DNA of 64,000 nucleotides, taken from the NCBI GenBank assembly GCA_018267545.1, contig JAFDYG010000115.1:1-64000 (forward strand), written 5' to 3'. Of this stretch, positions 7,536 through 16,700 are shown piece by piece (position 1 is the stretch's first letter; every line of letters starts with the position of its first letter). Both the position numbers and the translations under genes were made by a program. The notes under the pieces are model-generated. The model did no database searches and was not told the DNA's origin. It saw only the letters and a program-made list of their open reading frames with translations. Source of the stretch: Bacteroidota bacterium. Its GTDB lineage: Bacteria; Bacteroidota; Bacteroidia; Chitinophagales; Chitinophagaceae.

Positions 7536-8444
7536 ATGATCGACAATGCTTCCATCGATGACTTTTATGAGCGGGCTACGGCCACTCTACCGGCTGGGAT
7601 CACCAAGGAGATCGGTCATTTCAACGTATTCGAGATCGAGACACTGTTCGACAAAAAGACCGGTACGCGAATCATGCCGTATAGCAGAAGGTCTTATTAT
7701 AAAATAAGCCTGATTAGGGGAAAGAACAGAGCGGAATATGCGGATAAGGTCATCGATATCCGCGAAAGCGCCCTGCTCTTTGCTACCCCTAAGATACCGT
7801 ATCACTGGCTGCCCCAGGACGATGACCAGTCCGGTCTGTTCTGCATTTTTACCGAAGACTTCCTCTCCCGGAACAAGGCTGGTGTAAACCTCGACGAGCT
7901 GCCGATCTTCCGGCCGGGCGAGCTGCCCGTATTCCAGCTTTCTCCCGAAGAGACCCAGGAGCTGGAATACATCTTCCGGAAGATGCTAAAGGAGCTGGGT
8001 ACCGATTATATTTATAAGTATGACCTGCTCCGGAACCTGGTCCTGGAAGTCATTCACTATGGTCAGAAGCTGCAGCCGATGTCGGCGCTCAAATCGGTCC
8101 AGAATGCATCGGAGAGAATATCTTCACTTTTTATAGAGCTATTGGAACGGCAGTTTCCGGTTGAAATGCCGCAGCAGCGGCTGAGCCTGAGGACCGCCAA
8201 GGACTACGCAGATCGGCTCGCCGTTCATGTCAACCACCTCAATAAAGTGCTGAAAGAGGTAACGGGCAGCACTACCTCGGACATCATCAGCAAACGTATC
8301 GTACAGGAAGCAAAAATCCTGCTGCGACAGACGAGCTGGAGCGTTTCCGAAATAGCTTTTACCCTGGGCTTTGAAGACCAGTCTCATTTCTCCAATTTCT
8401 TTAAGAAGCAAACGGCCTTTACGCCGATGGGATTCCGCTCATAA
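7536..8444 (+). CDS. AraC family transcriptional regulator
   Basis: DNA-binding regulator of 302 residues. The N-terminal half (about 1-185) is a cupin-like sensing domain. The C-terminal double helix-turn-helix (about 205-302) contains LAVHVNHLNKVLKEVTGSTT and the second-helix signature SVSEIAFTLGFEDQSHFSNF. It follows the SDR gene by 22 bp, so it probably controls that gene. A similar SDR/AraC unit lies at 9.6-11.3 kb on the other strand. Its 3' end overlaps the convergent OmpA-like gene by 6 bp. Confidence 0.92.
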   Translation: MIDNASIDDFYERATATLPAGITKEIGHFNVFEIETLFDKKTGTRIMPYSRRSYYKISLIRGKNRAEYADKVIDIRESALLFATPKIPYHWLPQDDDQSGLFCIFTEDFLSRNKAGVNLDELPIFRPGELPVFQLSPEETQELEYIFRKMLKELGTDYIYKYDLLRNLVLEVIHYGQKLQPMSALKSVQNASERISSLFIELLERQFPVEMPQQRLSLRTAKDYADRLAVHVNHLNKVLKEVTGSTTSDIISKRIVQEAKILLRQTSWSVSEIAFTLGFEDQSHFSNFFKKQTAFTPMGFRS

Positions 8445-9434
8445 ACCGGCGCTCGTAGTAACGGTGGCTTGTGATTCTTGTCCGTGTCCCCGTCCCAATA
8501 CTTTCAGGAGCTGCTCGGTCTGCGGTAGAATGGTGATCCGGTTACGGCGATTGGCTGCGCGGCCGGCTGCCGTCATCCTGGAGGGGTCGATGTGATAGTC
8601 GTGCTGGAGCACCCGGGCGATGGAGGTCGCCCGTTTGGCGCTGAGCTCCCAATTGTCGGCCACAAAAACGGGAGTCGGAACGGTGCTGTCGGGGCTTTTG
8701 GCCGTGCTATCCGTTAGAAGCCGTGCTGCGCTGTCTATCAGGAGCCTGGCTGTACTATCCGTAAAGGCCGGCGTGGCTGCGCTCGCCGTCGGCGGCGCTT
8801 GAACGCTATCCGCATGTCCTTCGATCGATATTTCGATGTCGGACCGGCTATTCAATACCCTCGCCAGCCTGCCTAGCAGTGTCCTTCCTTTATCGGTGAG
8901 GATAGAGCTGGCGCTATCACCGGTAAATAACAATTTATCCGAAAGCTCGACATAAACCACGCCCTTGTCGAGGTTGATCTCGGCATCCTGGCTTCCGATC
9001 CCGCTAAAGGCAGCCTTCAAATTTAACAATGTATTTAGGTTGAGAGAGTCCCGGCGGGCTATGGCGGTCTGCAGATCCATGATATAGCTGTCCTTTGCGC
9101 CGATATTATCCAGTGACTTCTTGATGCTCTCGGCCTGGGCGCTGGTGAGCGCCGAAAGGCTCTTGAGCTGACTCTTCAGCTGCGTATTGCTTTCCTTGGT
9201 GGCGTTCAGATACATATTCGTCTCGGCAACCTGGTTCTGAAGGTTGGTCCTTTGCTTTGTCAGGTCGGCATTGGCGTCCTGGCAGCTTTTCAGCGTGCGC
9301 ATCGAATAGGTATAGAGAGTATCGTATTTCTGAGCCTCCAGCTCCATGGCCTTATATTTTCCGGTGCTGACGCAGCCGGTGAGGGATAGGAGGGCGGACG
9401 AGATTAGGGCTAAATGGGTATAAACAGGTCGCAT
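8439..9434 (-). CDS. OmpA family lipoprotein
   Basis: Predicted outer-membrane lipoprotein of 331 residues, likely peptidoglycan-associated. The lipobox LTGC lies at about 18-21. Residues about 30-125 are a coiled coil rich in Leu, Gln and Asn. The OmpA-like domain runs from about 150 to 315, with VYVELSDKLLFTGDSAS, IEISIEGHADS and WELSAKRATSIARVL. A low-complexity insertion between the two halves of the OmpA domain carries degenerate repeats of the type DSTARLL/DSAARLL. The C-terminal motif reads AAGRAANRRNRITI, a variant of the usual NRRVE peptidoglycan-binding end. Confidence 0.9.
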   Translation of the reverse strand: MRPVYTHLALISSALLSLTGCVSTGKYKAMELEAQKYDTLYTYSMRTLKSCQDANADLTKQRTNLQNQVAETNMYLNATKESNTQLKSQLKSLSALTSAQAESIKKSLDNIGAKDSYIMDLQTAIARRDSLNLNTLLNLKAAFSGIGSQDAEINLDKGVVYVELSDKLLFTGDSASSILTDKGRTLLGRLARVLNSRSDIEISIEGHADSVQAPPTASAATPAFTDSTARLLIDSAARLLTDSTAKSPDSTVPTPVFVADNWELSAKRATSIARVLQHDYHIDPSRMTAAGRAANRRNRITILPQTEQLLKVLGRGHGQESQATVTTSAGL

Positions 9435-9589
9435 AAAAAGGGTTAAAAAGTAGCAAAATAAAGGTTTTCCTGGAACATGCCTTTACTGCCGTAAAAACAA
9501 CGTATGCGGCCAGTCGTTATTGTACGTCCTTGCGTGGATAAACCATTACCTGCCCTGACCCGGCTCAGCCGTGTATGGCCCGTCCCGGA

Positions 9590-10489
9590 CTAGTTTTGCG
9601 ACCTAAACTCCCTGGGCGACTTTCCCGTTTGGGATTTGAATAGCCTGGTGAAGTGGGAGGGATGCTCGAAACCGAGCTCGTAAGCTATTTCGCTGATCGG
9701 TTTTTCCGTCCCCCATAGCAGGCTTTTGGCCTTGTCGGCTATTTGCAGATGGATATGTTCAAGGGTAGTCTTACCCGTGTATTTACTTAAAAGATCGGAT
9801 AGATAATGTGGTGTCAGATGCAGATGTGACGCAAAATATCTCACCGTAGGGAGACCCTTTTCGGGTGCAGCGGAAGCAAAATAATCGCGCAGGAGCCTTT
9901 CGAATTGCTGTACAAGGTCATTGCTGACCTTTGACCGGGTGAAGAATTGCCGGTCGTAGAAACGATTACAATAGTTCAGCATCAGCTGTAGATTATCCAC
10001 GATAAGGCCGTGGGTATGCTTGTCGATATTCTGCGCATATTCTCCTCTTATCTTCCCGAGACAATCCTGCAGAATTTCCTTTTCCTTATCCGAAATGTGC
10101 AGCGCCTCGTCGGCATCATAATGAAAAAAGGAATAGTCGTGAATCTTCCTGCCCAGCTCGGTCGAATTCAACAGGTCGGGGTGAAAAAACAAGCCCCAGC
10201 CTTCAGTTACCTGAAGATCGGAGCTTGTAGAAATGACTTGCTGGGGGGCAGTAAACATGAGAGTGCCTTCCGCAAAATCATAATATGACCTGCCGTACCG
10301 CATCACTCCGTCGAAGCGCTTGCACATAATAGTATAGAAGCTCGTTCGGTAATAAGCCTCACCCTCGGGCCGAACCGGATTGGTTCGGGTAAGATCGACG
10401 ATGGTGATCAGGGGATGCCTGGGTTTTTCGATGCCGTAAAACCGGTGCACATCCCCAATGGATTTGATATCAATGATTTTCTTTTCCAC
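9590..10489 (-). CDS. AraC family transcriptional regulator
   Basis: Regulator of 299 residues. An N-terminal cupin-like domain spans about 1-180. The C-terminal AraC DNA-binding domain (about 195-297) contains FASHLHLTPHYLSDLLSKYT and KPISEIAYELGFEHPSHFTR. It starts 3 bp after the end of an SDR gene on the same strand, so the two form an operon. The regulator probably responds to a small molecule connected with the SDR reaction; the ligand is unknown. Confidence 0.92.
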   Translation of the reverse strand: MEKKIIDIKSIGDVHRFYGIEKPRHPLITIVDLTRTNPVRPEGEAYYRTSFYTIMCKRFDGVMRYGRSYYDFAEGTLMFTAPQQVISTSSDLQVTEGWGLFFHPDLLNSTELGRKIHDYSFFHYDADEALHISDKEKEILQDCLGKIRGEYAQNIDKHTHGLIVDNLQLMLNYCNRFYDRQFFTRSKVSNDLVQQFERLLRDYFASAAPEKGLPTVRYFASHLHLTPHYLSDLLSKYTGKTTLEHIHLQIADKAKSLLWGTEKPISEIAYELGFEHPSHFTRLFKSQTGKSPREFRSQN

Positions 10490-10492
10490 GGC

Positions 10493-11308
10493 TTAATTTA
10501 TGAAAAAGTCCCTAATCTGCTGTACAAACACCTGTTCGGAATTTTTCATCTTTGCGTCGATGTAAAATTTTGCATCGGCGCCCACGACGTATCGCAGCCT
10601 GGGACTGTTATCGGTAACAGCCAGATAGATCGCGCCGGCGACGTCTTCTGCCGCGGCCCTGGGAAGCATTTCGGTTGGCTTTGCGTAACGCTGAAAGAAA
10701 CCGGCCATTATCGGATTGTATTCCTCGATCTCGTTTTTGACAATATCCAGGCTGTTCCGGAAATTGGTGGGTATGCCGCCCGGCTCGATGACCTTGACGG
10801 CGATGTTCAGCGCTGCCAGCTCGTGTGACAGGGCTTCGGAAAAGCCTTCGACCGCAAACTTGGAGCTGTTGTACAGGCTGCCGAAGGGTAAGGCGACGAT
10901 ACCTCCGAAGGATGAAATATTGATGATGCTTCCGCCGCCGTTTTGTCGAAGATAGGGTAGGACTGCCTGGGTTACTTCCATCATGCCAAAGACATTGACT
11001 GCAAATTGATTTTGAATCTGCTCCCGGCTGGCGGATTCGAAGACGCCCATCAGGCCATAGCCGGCGTTGTTGACCAGCGCATCGATGGAACCGAACCGCT
11101 CGATACCGGCTTTTACGGCGTCCCGGATAGAAGCAGCGTCTTGTACGTCGAGACGGATGACCAGGACATTTTCCAGGTCCCGGAGCTCTTCCTCTTTTTC
11201 AGGGCTGCGCATCGTGGCGATGACGTTCCAGCCTTTTTCCTGAAATAATAGGGCGGTTTTTTTGCCAAAACCCGAAGAAGCGCCGGTAATAAGGATTGTT
11301 TTTTTCAT
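10493..11308 (-). CDS. SDR family oxidoreductase
   Basis: Short-chain dehydrogenase/reductase of 271 residues with all classical motifs: TGASSGFGKK (8-17), NNAGYG (80-85), the catalytic Ser in NISSFGG and YNSSK (146-150), then the PGGIPTNF segment that follows the active site. It is of the cytoplasmic classical or extended SDR type; the substrate is unknown. It forms a two-gene operon with the AraC gene downstream. Unlike the SDR at 6.8 kb it has no internal deletion. Confidence 0.93.
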   Translation of the reverse strand: MKKTILITGASSGFGKKTALLFQEKGWNVIATMRSPEKEEELRDLENVLVIRLDVQDAASIRDAVKAGIERFGSIDALVNNAGYGLMGVFESASREQIQNQFAVNVFGMMEVTQAVLPYLRQNGGGSIINISSFGGIVALPFGSLYNSSKFAVEGFSEALSHELAALNIAVKVIEPGGIPTNFRNSLDIVKNEIEEYNPIMAGFFQRYAKPTEMLPRAAAEDVAGAIYLAVTDNSPRLRYVVGADAKFYIDAKMKNSEQVFVQQIRDFFIN

Positions 11309-11472
11309 TTTTCGTTTTTTGATACGGCAAAGCTACCCCGGGCTAAATCGGCGCACTTATACGCCAGGGGGAAAGACTTATACATTTTGCGGTTTGTCAA
11401 GCCTTCCCTGCCATAGGTGTAAATGCCGGCCGTGGGCAGACCGATTGGCGTAACTTTAGGTAAATAAACATC

Positions 11473-11907
11473 ATGAAGCCGTTTCAGCTGATAATCATTT
11501 TGGTGATGAGCTGCTGGGGTTCGCAGGACCCGGCTGTCTTCGTGGGCAGCACACCTTGTAGTGAAAGGAGCAGGCCTCTGCCGGGAATGGCAGCGGAAAT
11601 GCCTTGTGAGTTCATGAAATGGCGACTGACCCTTTACCCGAAAACTTTTGAATTGCACTGCGCGTATGGTATGACAAAACCCGGGACGAAGGATTTTGCC
11701 GACGGGGGAAGGACGATCGATTTGAAAGGAGAATGGATGGCTACGGAGACCTCGGGTATCCCGGTCGTCCGGCTGACCGATGTTGCAACCAATCGGGTGA
11801 TTTCTTTTCGGAAGCTCAATGATGACGTATTGCATCTGCTGGACAGTGGAGGACACCTTATGATCGGCAGCGCCGCCTGGAGCTATACCCTCAATCGTAT
11901 TAAATAG
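11473..11907 (+). CDS. small exported protein, NlpE-like, paralog 1
   Basis: Hypothetical protein of 144 residues with a short hydrophobic N terminus (MKPFQLIIILVMSCWG), possibly a lipoprotein with Cys at about 14. The motif FVGSTPCSE at about 23-31 recalls the F-x-G-x-x-P-C start of NlpE/copper-resistance-like beta-barrels, and the C-terminal AAWSYTLNRI is shared with the next gene (FSYTLNRV). It starts 8 bp upstream of its paralog. The NlpE link is a resemblance, not a secure assignment. Confidence 0.6.
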   Translation: MKPFQLIIILVMSCWGSQDPAVFVGSTPCSERSRPLPGMAAEMPCEFMKWRLTLYPKTFELHCAYGMTKPGTKDFADGGRTIDLKGEWMATETSGIPVVRLTDVATNRVISFRKLNDDVLHLLDSGGHLMIGSAAWSYTLNRIK

Positions 11908-11914
11908 ACAGCAT

Positions 11915-12460
11915 ATGAAGACTCTTCTATGTTTTATAACCCTCCTGCTTAGTCATACCATCATGGCCCAGACCTCTGCGGCGGATAACAAGCCCTTTGA
12001 AACGATCACCTTCAGGGACATTCCGAATGGGCCTGCTGTATTTGGCGTTTTCGAAGGAAGGTCACCATGTCCCGTGCTGGCTGAGCAGCTGCATTTTTCC
12101 ATCAGCGCCGAATGCGAGAAGCTGAAGCTGGAAATAGACCTGTATCATGACCCGGCCAGCCACGCTCCGACCAATTATGTTTTATCTGTTATTGGCGGCG
12201 GCGATGTGGTCCGGCAGCAAGGCGGGGCGTATCGCATGTATCGGGTCCAGGGACAATGGGCTATATTAAAAAACGTCGCGTCTTATCCCGGGATGGAGGT
12301 CGTCCGGCTGGCGATCGATGATAAAGGAACTGAACTCTTTTTATTAAAAGGAGACGACAACGTCCTGTTTATCCTGGATAAGAACAAAGGCATCCTGGCT
12401 GGTAATGAAGACTTCAGCTATACGCTCAACCGGGTGGCGCTGGTAGCGGGTAAGAAATGA
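11915..12460 (+). CDS. small exported protein, NlpE-like, paralog 2
   Basis: Protein of 181 residues with a signal peptide (MKTLLCFITLLLSHTIMAQT). The motif FGVFEGRSPCPVLAEQLH (about 46-63) resembles the NlpE-type F-x-G-x-x-P-C entry, followed by beta-rich sequence with KLEIDLYHDP, MYRVQGQWAILKN and a terminal NEDFSYTLNRV. It parallels the preceding 144-residue protein throughout, so the two arose by tandem duplication. Its role is unknown; small-molecule or metal stress in the envelope is one possibility. Confidence 0.6.
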   Translation: MKTLLCFITLLLSHTIMAQTSAADNKPFETITFRDIPNGPAVFGVFEGRSPCPVLAEQLHFSISAECEKLKLEIDLYHDPASHAPTNYVLSVIGGGDVVRQQGGAYRMYRVQGQWAILKNVASYPGMEVVRLAIDDKGTELFLLKGDDNVLFILDKNKGILAGNEDFSYTLNRVALVAGKK

Positions 12461-12497
12461 CGCGGCACAGAATTTTCTGTGATTCCGTAAAAAGTAT

Positions 12498-13040
12498 ATG
12501 GAAAAGCTCATTATATCCAGCCCGGAATTTATCGAAGGTGGACTTATACCCGAAAAATATAGTTGTAAAGGAGAGGGCTTAAACCCGACCCTGGTGATCG
12601 ATCAGATTCCCGAAGGCACCCAAAGTATGGTGCTGATCATGGAAGACCCGGACGCACCCAAGGGCCTCTTTACCCATTGGGTGCTATTCGACATCCAGCC
12701 TGCCGGAAGTATCGAAGAAGATAGCCACCAGGGAGTCAGCGGCGTCAACAGCCGCGGCGAGACAGGTTATACTCCGCCTTGTCCGCCATCGGGGACGCAC
12801 CGTTATTTCTTTCACGTGTTTGCGCTGGACCGTGGTTTGAACCTTCGGCCGGGTTCTAACCGGAAGGCAGTAGAAGAAGCTATGCGTCCGTATGTCACGG
12901 CCAGCGGCACGCTGATGGGCAGGTATGGGGAAGGAATGTCGCAGGGCTCACGACAGGAAGGACATGGGGGCGCCGATCGGACCACGGTGGACGAGACCGG
13001 AGCTGGCGCATGGGCGGCGGATAAAAAGGTGGAGCACTGA
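12498..13040 (+). CDS. YbhB/YbcL-type PEBP family protein
   Basis: Phosphatidylethanolamine-binding-protein-like (Raf kinase inhibitor-like) protein of 180 residues, probably cytoplasmic. Family hallmarks are SPEFIEGGLIPEKYSCKGEG at the N terminus, MEDPDAPKGLFTHWV at about 49-63, GYTPPCPPSGTHRYFFHVFA at about 91-110 and the closing MGRYGEG near 137-143. Family members usually end just after this last motif. Here about 35 extra Gly/Asp/Thr-rich residues follow, which look disordered. The physiological role of bacterial PEBP proteins is unclear. Confidence 0.88.
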   Translation: MEKLIISSPEFIEGGLIPEKYSCKGEGLNPTLVIDQIPEGTQSMVLIMEDPDAPKGLFTHWVLFDIQPAGSIEEDSHQGVSGVNSRGETGYTPPCPPSGTHRYFFHVFALDRGLNLRPGSNRKAVEEAMRPYVTASGTLMGRYGEGMSQGSRQEGHGGADRTTVDETGAGAWAADKKVEH

Positions 13041-13077
13041 TAGGGGAACTGTTTAAATTTGTCCATATTCAATTACC

Positions 13078-13728
13078 ATGGACATCCGGTCTTTTTCTTT
13101 ATCGATATCTCCCGTCATCGGCGCCGTCACCGGCGAATACATCCTTCCGGCAAATCCCCGATGCATCATGACGCTTGCGCATGGCGCAGGAGCGGATATG
13201 AACCACTCGTTTATGACAACCCTATCCGCCTCGCTGGCGGAAATCGGCATCGCTACCCTCCGGTTCAACTTTCCATTCACCGAGCAAAAGAAAAAGAGAG
13301 TCGATTCACCGGCCGTCGCGCACGAAACGATTGCCGCGGCCCTGACCCACGCGCATGCCGCGTATCCATCCCTCCCGTTATTTGCCTCGGGTAAATCTTT
13401 TGGCGGACGAATGACATCTCAATACCTTGCCGCCCATTCCCGGCCGGAGGTCAGCGGGATTGTATTCTTTGGCTTCCCCCTGCACCCCGCGGGTAAACCT
13501 TCCATCGACCGCGCCGATCACCTCCGCGATATCAAAATCCCCAAGCTCTTTCTGCAAGGCACAAAGGATGACCTGGCGAACTGGGAGCTGATCTTTTCGG
13601 TTTGCTCGAAGCTGCGCAAGACCCGGCTGGTAAAGATCGAGGGGGCGAATCACGGCTTCAAGGCCGGGAAGAAGGACGTGATGGCGATACTAGTGGAAAA
13701 GACGGGAGAATGGATAGACGGTATCTGA
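13078..13728 (+). CDS. alpha/beta hydrolase, KANL3/Tex30 type
   Basis: Cytoplasmic alpha/beta hydrolase of 216 residues. The oxyanion region reads TLAHGAGADMNHSFM (32-46), the nucleophile elbow is GKSFGG with Ser 107, the acid lies in LQGTKDDLA and the catalytic His in EGANHGF near 195. These match the KANL3/Tex30 family of small hydrolases. It follows the PEBP gene by 37 bp. The last 39 bp overlap the convergent glycosyltransferase gene. Confidence 0.85.
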   Translation: MDIRSFSLSISPVIGAVTGEYILPANPRCIMTLAHGAGADMNHSFMTTLSASLAEIGIATLRFNFPFTEQKKKRVDSPAVAHETIAAALTHAHAAYPSLPLFASGKSFGGRMTSQYLAAHSRPEVSGIVFFGFPLHPAGKPSIDRADHLRDIKIPKLFLQGTKDDLANWELIFSVCSKLRKTRLVKIEGANHGFKAGKKDVMAILVEKTGEWIDGI

Positions 13729-15180
13729 GGACCGGACAAGATGCTCGCTTAGCTTTTTAAAATCGGGATAGTCTTTTCTGAGTAATAGCTCGAGATTGTA
13801 ATAATCCGTTTGGACGGTTCCTACATATTTATAATCATTCATCCTCGCATCTGTCATCCAGCTGGAAAAATCTCCTAGCTTCCCATGGCCAAAATTGATC
13901 CAGTTTCCATCGACCGAAGCACCGATCAATAGTGTGGGCTTTGAACCGAATAGGTAGTTCAGCGCCTTATCTTTTGTCGATTTTGCGATCGTGTTATTGT
14001 TTAGTCCGCTCAGGTCTATAAAGCTGGCGCCGGTATAATAGGGGATTACTCCCGCGTCGCCGAATGCAATGGAGATATTTTTGATATCGTCATATTTACC
14101 AAGCTGGATGGCGAATTGCTTTTCCCGGGTCATCAGCTCATGGCTGTCATAGGTTGGATGACCCCTGTAAGGGAGCGCCACCGGGATAAGCAGGAATAAA
14201 AAGACCAGCGCTGCGACAACCTGATTACCCTGCAGTACCCATTTGACCAGCGGCGCGGTCAATAGGAGAGGGATGATTAAAAACGGGAAGAAGAAGCGGT
14301 TATAAATATTCATGAGCAGGTCTGCGGTGCTGAGGTAGACGCCGAACAGCAGGAAGATGATGATCAGCATAAGCGTCCAGTTCCAGCCCTCCTTTTTCCG
14401 TAATGAAAGCCAGCTGCCAAGGGCGGCGCAGACGAATAATAGCTTATGGCTGGCGATGGTGTATAGGAATGCTTCTATCCCCGAATGGGTTGTAGCGTTC
14501 AAAACCTTGACATAAAAGGGTAGGGGTAGAATGCTGCCATAATAGTAGAGTTCCCAGCAGAGAAAAGCAATGACAGGCAGCAGCCAGAAAAGCAAAATCG
14601 CTTTAGCGGCGGATTTTAATGGCAGCCCCTTTCTTCCCTGGAAGGCAAGCAGACACAAAGGGATAATCAGCAGTCCATTTTCCGGTCGGGTTAAAAACGA
14701 TAAAAATGAAATCAGGCACAAGCGGACCAGAATCCTGTATTCAGGTTCTTGCTGAAATTGGGTTAGCAATAATATAAACCAGGCAATCAGCGCGCCCGAT
14801 AAAATACTCTCCATGCCGGTATTGGCCAGAGGAATGGCCTGCGAGAAGAAAATGAATAGGATAAACAAAAGAATGCTTACCCTCGGGGGGAATCTCCATC
14901 TTAACCAGAGGCATCTATAGAAGGCGTACCCGATGGCCAGCAGACTCATATAGCTTACGACTCTTGCAACCACCAATGGATTAGCCGAGAGCCGGATTCC
15001 CGCAGCCATAATGATTACCAGCAGGAAGTTGGAATAACCCTGTGTAAGCTCACCGTCTATATTCCAGGTAAGCTGTCCATGGGTCGCAAGATTATGGGCG
15101 TAACGAAACGAGATATAGGCGTCGTCGAAGATAACCCGAGACGTTTGATGACCGATTGAGATAAAGGCGGCAATTGCCAA
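13690..15180 (-). CDS. GT-C-type membrane glycosyltransferase
   Basis: Polytopic membrane protein of about 496 residues with some ten hydrophobic segments. The opening DDAYISFRYAHNLATHG (about 19-35) followed by GELTQGYSNF matches lipid-linked-sugar GT-C transferases of the ArnT/AftB-like group, where the first Asp pair is catalytic. A soluble C-terminal part (about 370-496) follows. The frame contains no ATG near its beginning. The first usable start is TTG at 15178-15180, because the upstream in-frame codons back to a TGA hold no ATG or GTG. It lies 76 bp from the end of the metalloprotease gene on the same strand. Donor and acceptor are unknown. Confidence 0.75.
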   Translation of the reverse strand: MAIAAFISIGHQTSRVIFDDAYISFRYAHNLATHGQLTWNIDGELTQGYSNFLLVIIMAAGIRLSANPLVVARVVSYMSLLAIGYAFYRCLWLRWRFPPRVSILLFILFIFFSQAIPLANTGMESILSGALIAWFILLLTQFQQEPEYRILVRLCLISFLSFLTRPENGLLIIPLCLLAFQGRKGLPLKSAAKAILLFWLLPVIAFLCWELYYYGSILPLPFYVKVLNATTHSGIEAFLYTIASHKLLFVCAALGSWLSLRKKEGWNWTLMLIIIFLLFGVYLSTADLLMNIYNRFFFPFLIIPLLLTAPLVKWVLQGNQVVAALVFLFLLIPVALPYRGHPTYDSHELMTREKQFAIQLGKYDDIKNISIAFGDAGVIPYYTGASFIDLSGLNNNTIAKSTKDKALNYLFGSKPTLLIGASVDGNWINFGHGKLGDFSSWMTDARMNDYKYVGTVQTDYYNLELLLRKDYPDFKKLSEHLVRSSDTVYPFSRLFH

Positions 15181-15256
15181 TATCGAAATCAGGCAGGCAA
15201 AGACGATAGTGATAAGTTTATCGATTTTGCAAGGTACTAAACTTATCCTACCGCCT

Positions 15257-16615
15257 TTATTTAATTTGAGAATCGTCCAGGGATGTTCCGGTCAGCTTGA
15301 TCTGATAGGGCCATTGCTCATCGTTGTCCGGTTTTCCGTCCGAGAGATGCTCCCAGTGTTCTTTGGGCGCGCCGCTGACCACTAACCATAAATAAGCCGT
15401 CTTTTCCGGCACCGTAAATTTGGCGGTACCCTTATCTTTTGAAAATGTCTTGCTATAAACCCGGGTGCCGTCTTCTTTTACCGCTACGAATCCATAACGC
15501 CAGCCGGCTTTTTCGGTATTGATCTTACGGAAGCCCTCCGCCCCCGCTACACCCTTGAAGCTCAGCTTTACTTTTGCGCCGGCTGAAGGGGCTTTCAGCT
15601 TGATGCCATTGTAGCCGTAATTCTGCGGACAATTGCTATCGGCAATCTGGTACCATCCGTCTCCGACCGAATGGAGGTTGCTGCTATGCTGGTTGGCGTA
15701 TGGCGCGGCTACGTCCCTTATGCGGGGCATATCCCAGGTGATGAATTTCCTTGCCGCGTCGAAGATTTCGTCGTTGAACGCTGCCTGATCGATACCGGTC
15801 AATCTCTTATACGTCATGACGGGGTCTTCTCCCTTTATCGCCTGACGCCATAGCTTTCCTATGAAGTCGATTCCATGCTTTTCGGACCAGTATTCCAGGA
15901 CATAGGGAGAATGGTATTGATTGTCTTCGTGAAGAAACGCCAGATGCGTCAGCTTCATGAAGGCCTTTAGATGATAATTTTCGAATGTCATCCACTCGGG
16001 ATACACCTGCCATAGCATGTACTGGGAGGTCATCTCGTGGATTGTCTGACCCCTGCTGCCTTGGGGAGCCGACGTATAACCCCATCCACCATCGGCGTGT
16101 ACGAGGTATTGGAACGAGTGTCCCAGCTCGTGCGCCAAAGCGCCATAGGGCGCCTTATTCATTCTTGCCGCGGGCGTCCACAGATTCCCGATCTTATTCT
16201 CCGTTCCGCCGCCGAACGCAGTCCCGCCCTTGCCACCAATGACATAAAACAGGACCTTATATTTATCGGTGACCGAATGGCCCTTCTCCACAAATTTGAG
16301 GTCGTTTACATAGAAATTATAGAACCGCTCGCATTCTTTCATGGCTTCATTGATCGTAAAACGTTTGGTCGCATCAGGATTGGTCGTAGGGTCCGCGCCG
16401 AATTCCTTTGACCAGAATACGATGATATTCTCCGTCTCGACCTTTCGTTGGTTGCTGTATTCGCTTTCGTTGTTGTTGTAGTCGTTGCCCTCGGGGACCC
16501 GGTAGACTTTTGCGGGTATATAGGCCTCTTTGGTTCCCTGCGCGGGTACTTCATGGATGGCTAGAAAGGCTGCTGATGCGGCAACGAGATACTTGGTGAA
16601 CGGGTCATTGAGCAT
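15257..16615 (-). CDS. DUF6055-like secreted zinc metalloprotease
   Basis: Predicted exported protein of 452 residues with an N-terminal signal-like segment ending near VPAQ (about 26). A gluzincin-like domain contains LAHELGHSFQYL with the HExxH zinc motif at 162-166, and a downstream helix (IHEMTSQYMLWQVYP) that may supply the third ligand. A C-terminal beta-sandwich (about 310-440) includes LKAPSAGAKVKLSFKG. This matches the DUF6055 family; its substrate is not known. It lies 85 bp beyond the stop of the relaxase gene, on the same strand, with no sign that the two are linked functionally. Confidence 0.75.
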   Translation of the reverse strand: MLNDPFTKYLVAASAAFLAIHEVPAQGTKEAYIPAKVYRVPEGNDYNNNESEYSNQRKVETENIIVFWSKEFGADPTTNPDATKRFTINEAMKECERFYNFYVNDLKFVEKGHSVTDKYKVLFYVIGGKGGTAFGGGTENKIGNLWTPAARMNKAPYGALAHELGHSFQYLVHADGGWGYTSAPQGSRGQTIHEMTSQYMLWQVYPEWMTFENYHLKAFMKLTHLAFLHEDNQYHSPYVLEYWSEKHGIDFIGKLWRQAIKGEDPVMTYKRLTGIDQAAFNDEIFDAARKFITWDMPRIRDVAAPYANQHSSNLHSVGDGWYQIADSNCPQNYGYNGIKLKAPSAGAKVKLSFKGVAGAEGFRKINTEKAGWRYGFVAVKEDGTRVYSKTFSKDKGTAKFTVPEKTAYLWLVVSGAPKEHWEHLSDGKPDNDEQWPYQIKLTGTSLDDSQIK

Positions 16616-16700
16616 GGGAGTCAGGAATTTCAGGCAGGTAAATTAGAGAATGCCCAAAAGACCCTATTGGCCGTTTTTAACTGAAATTGATCGGATATTG

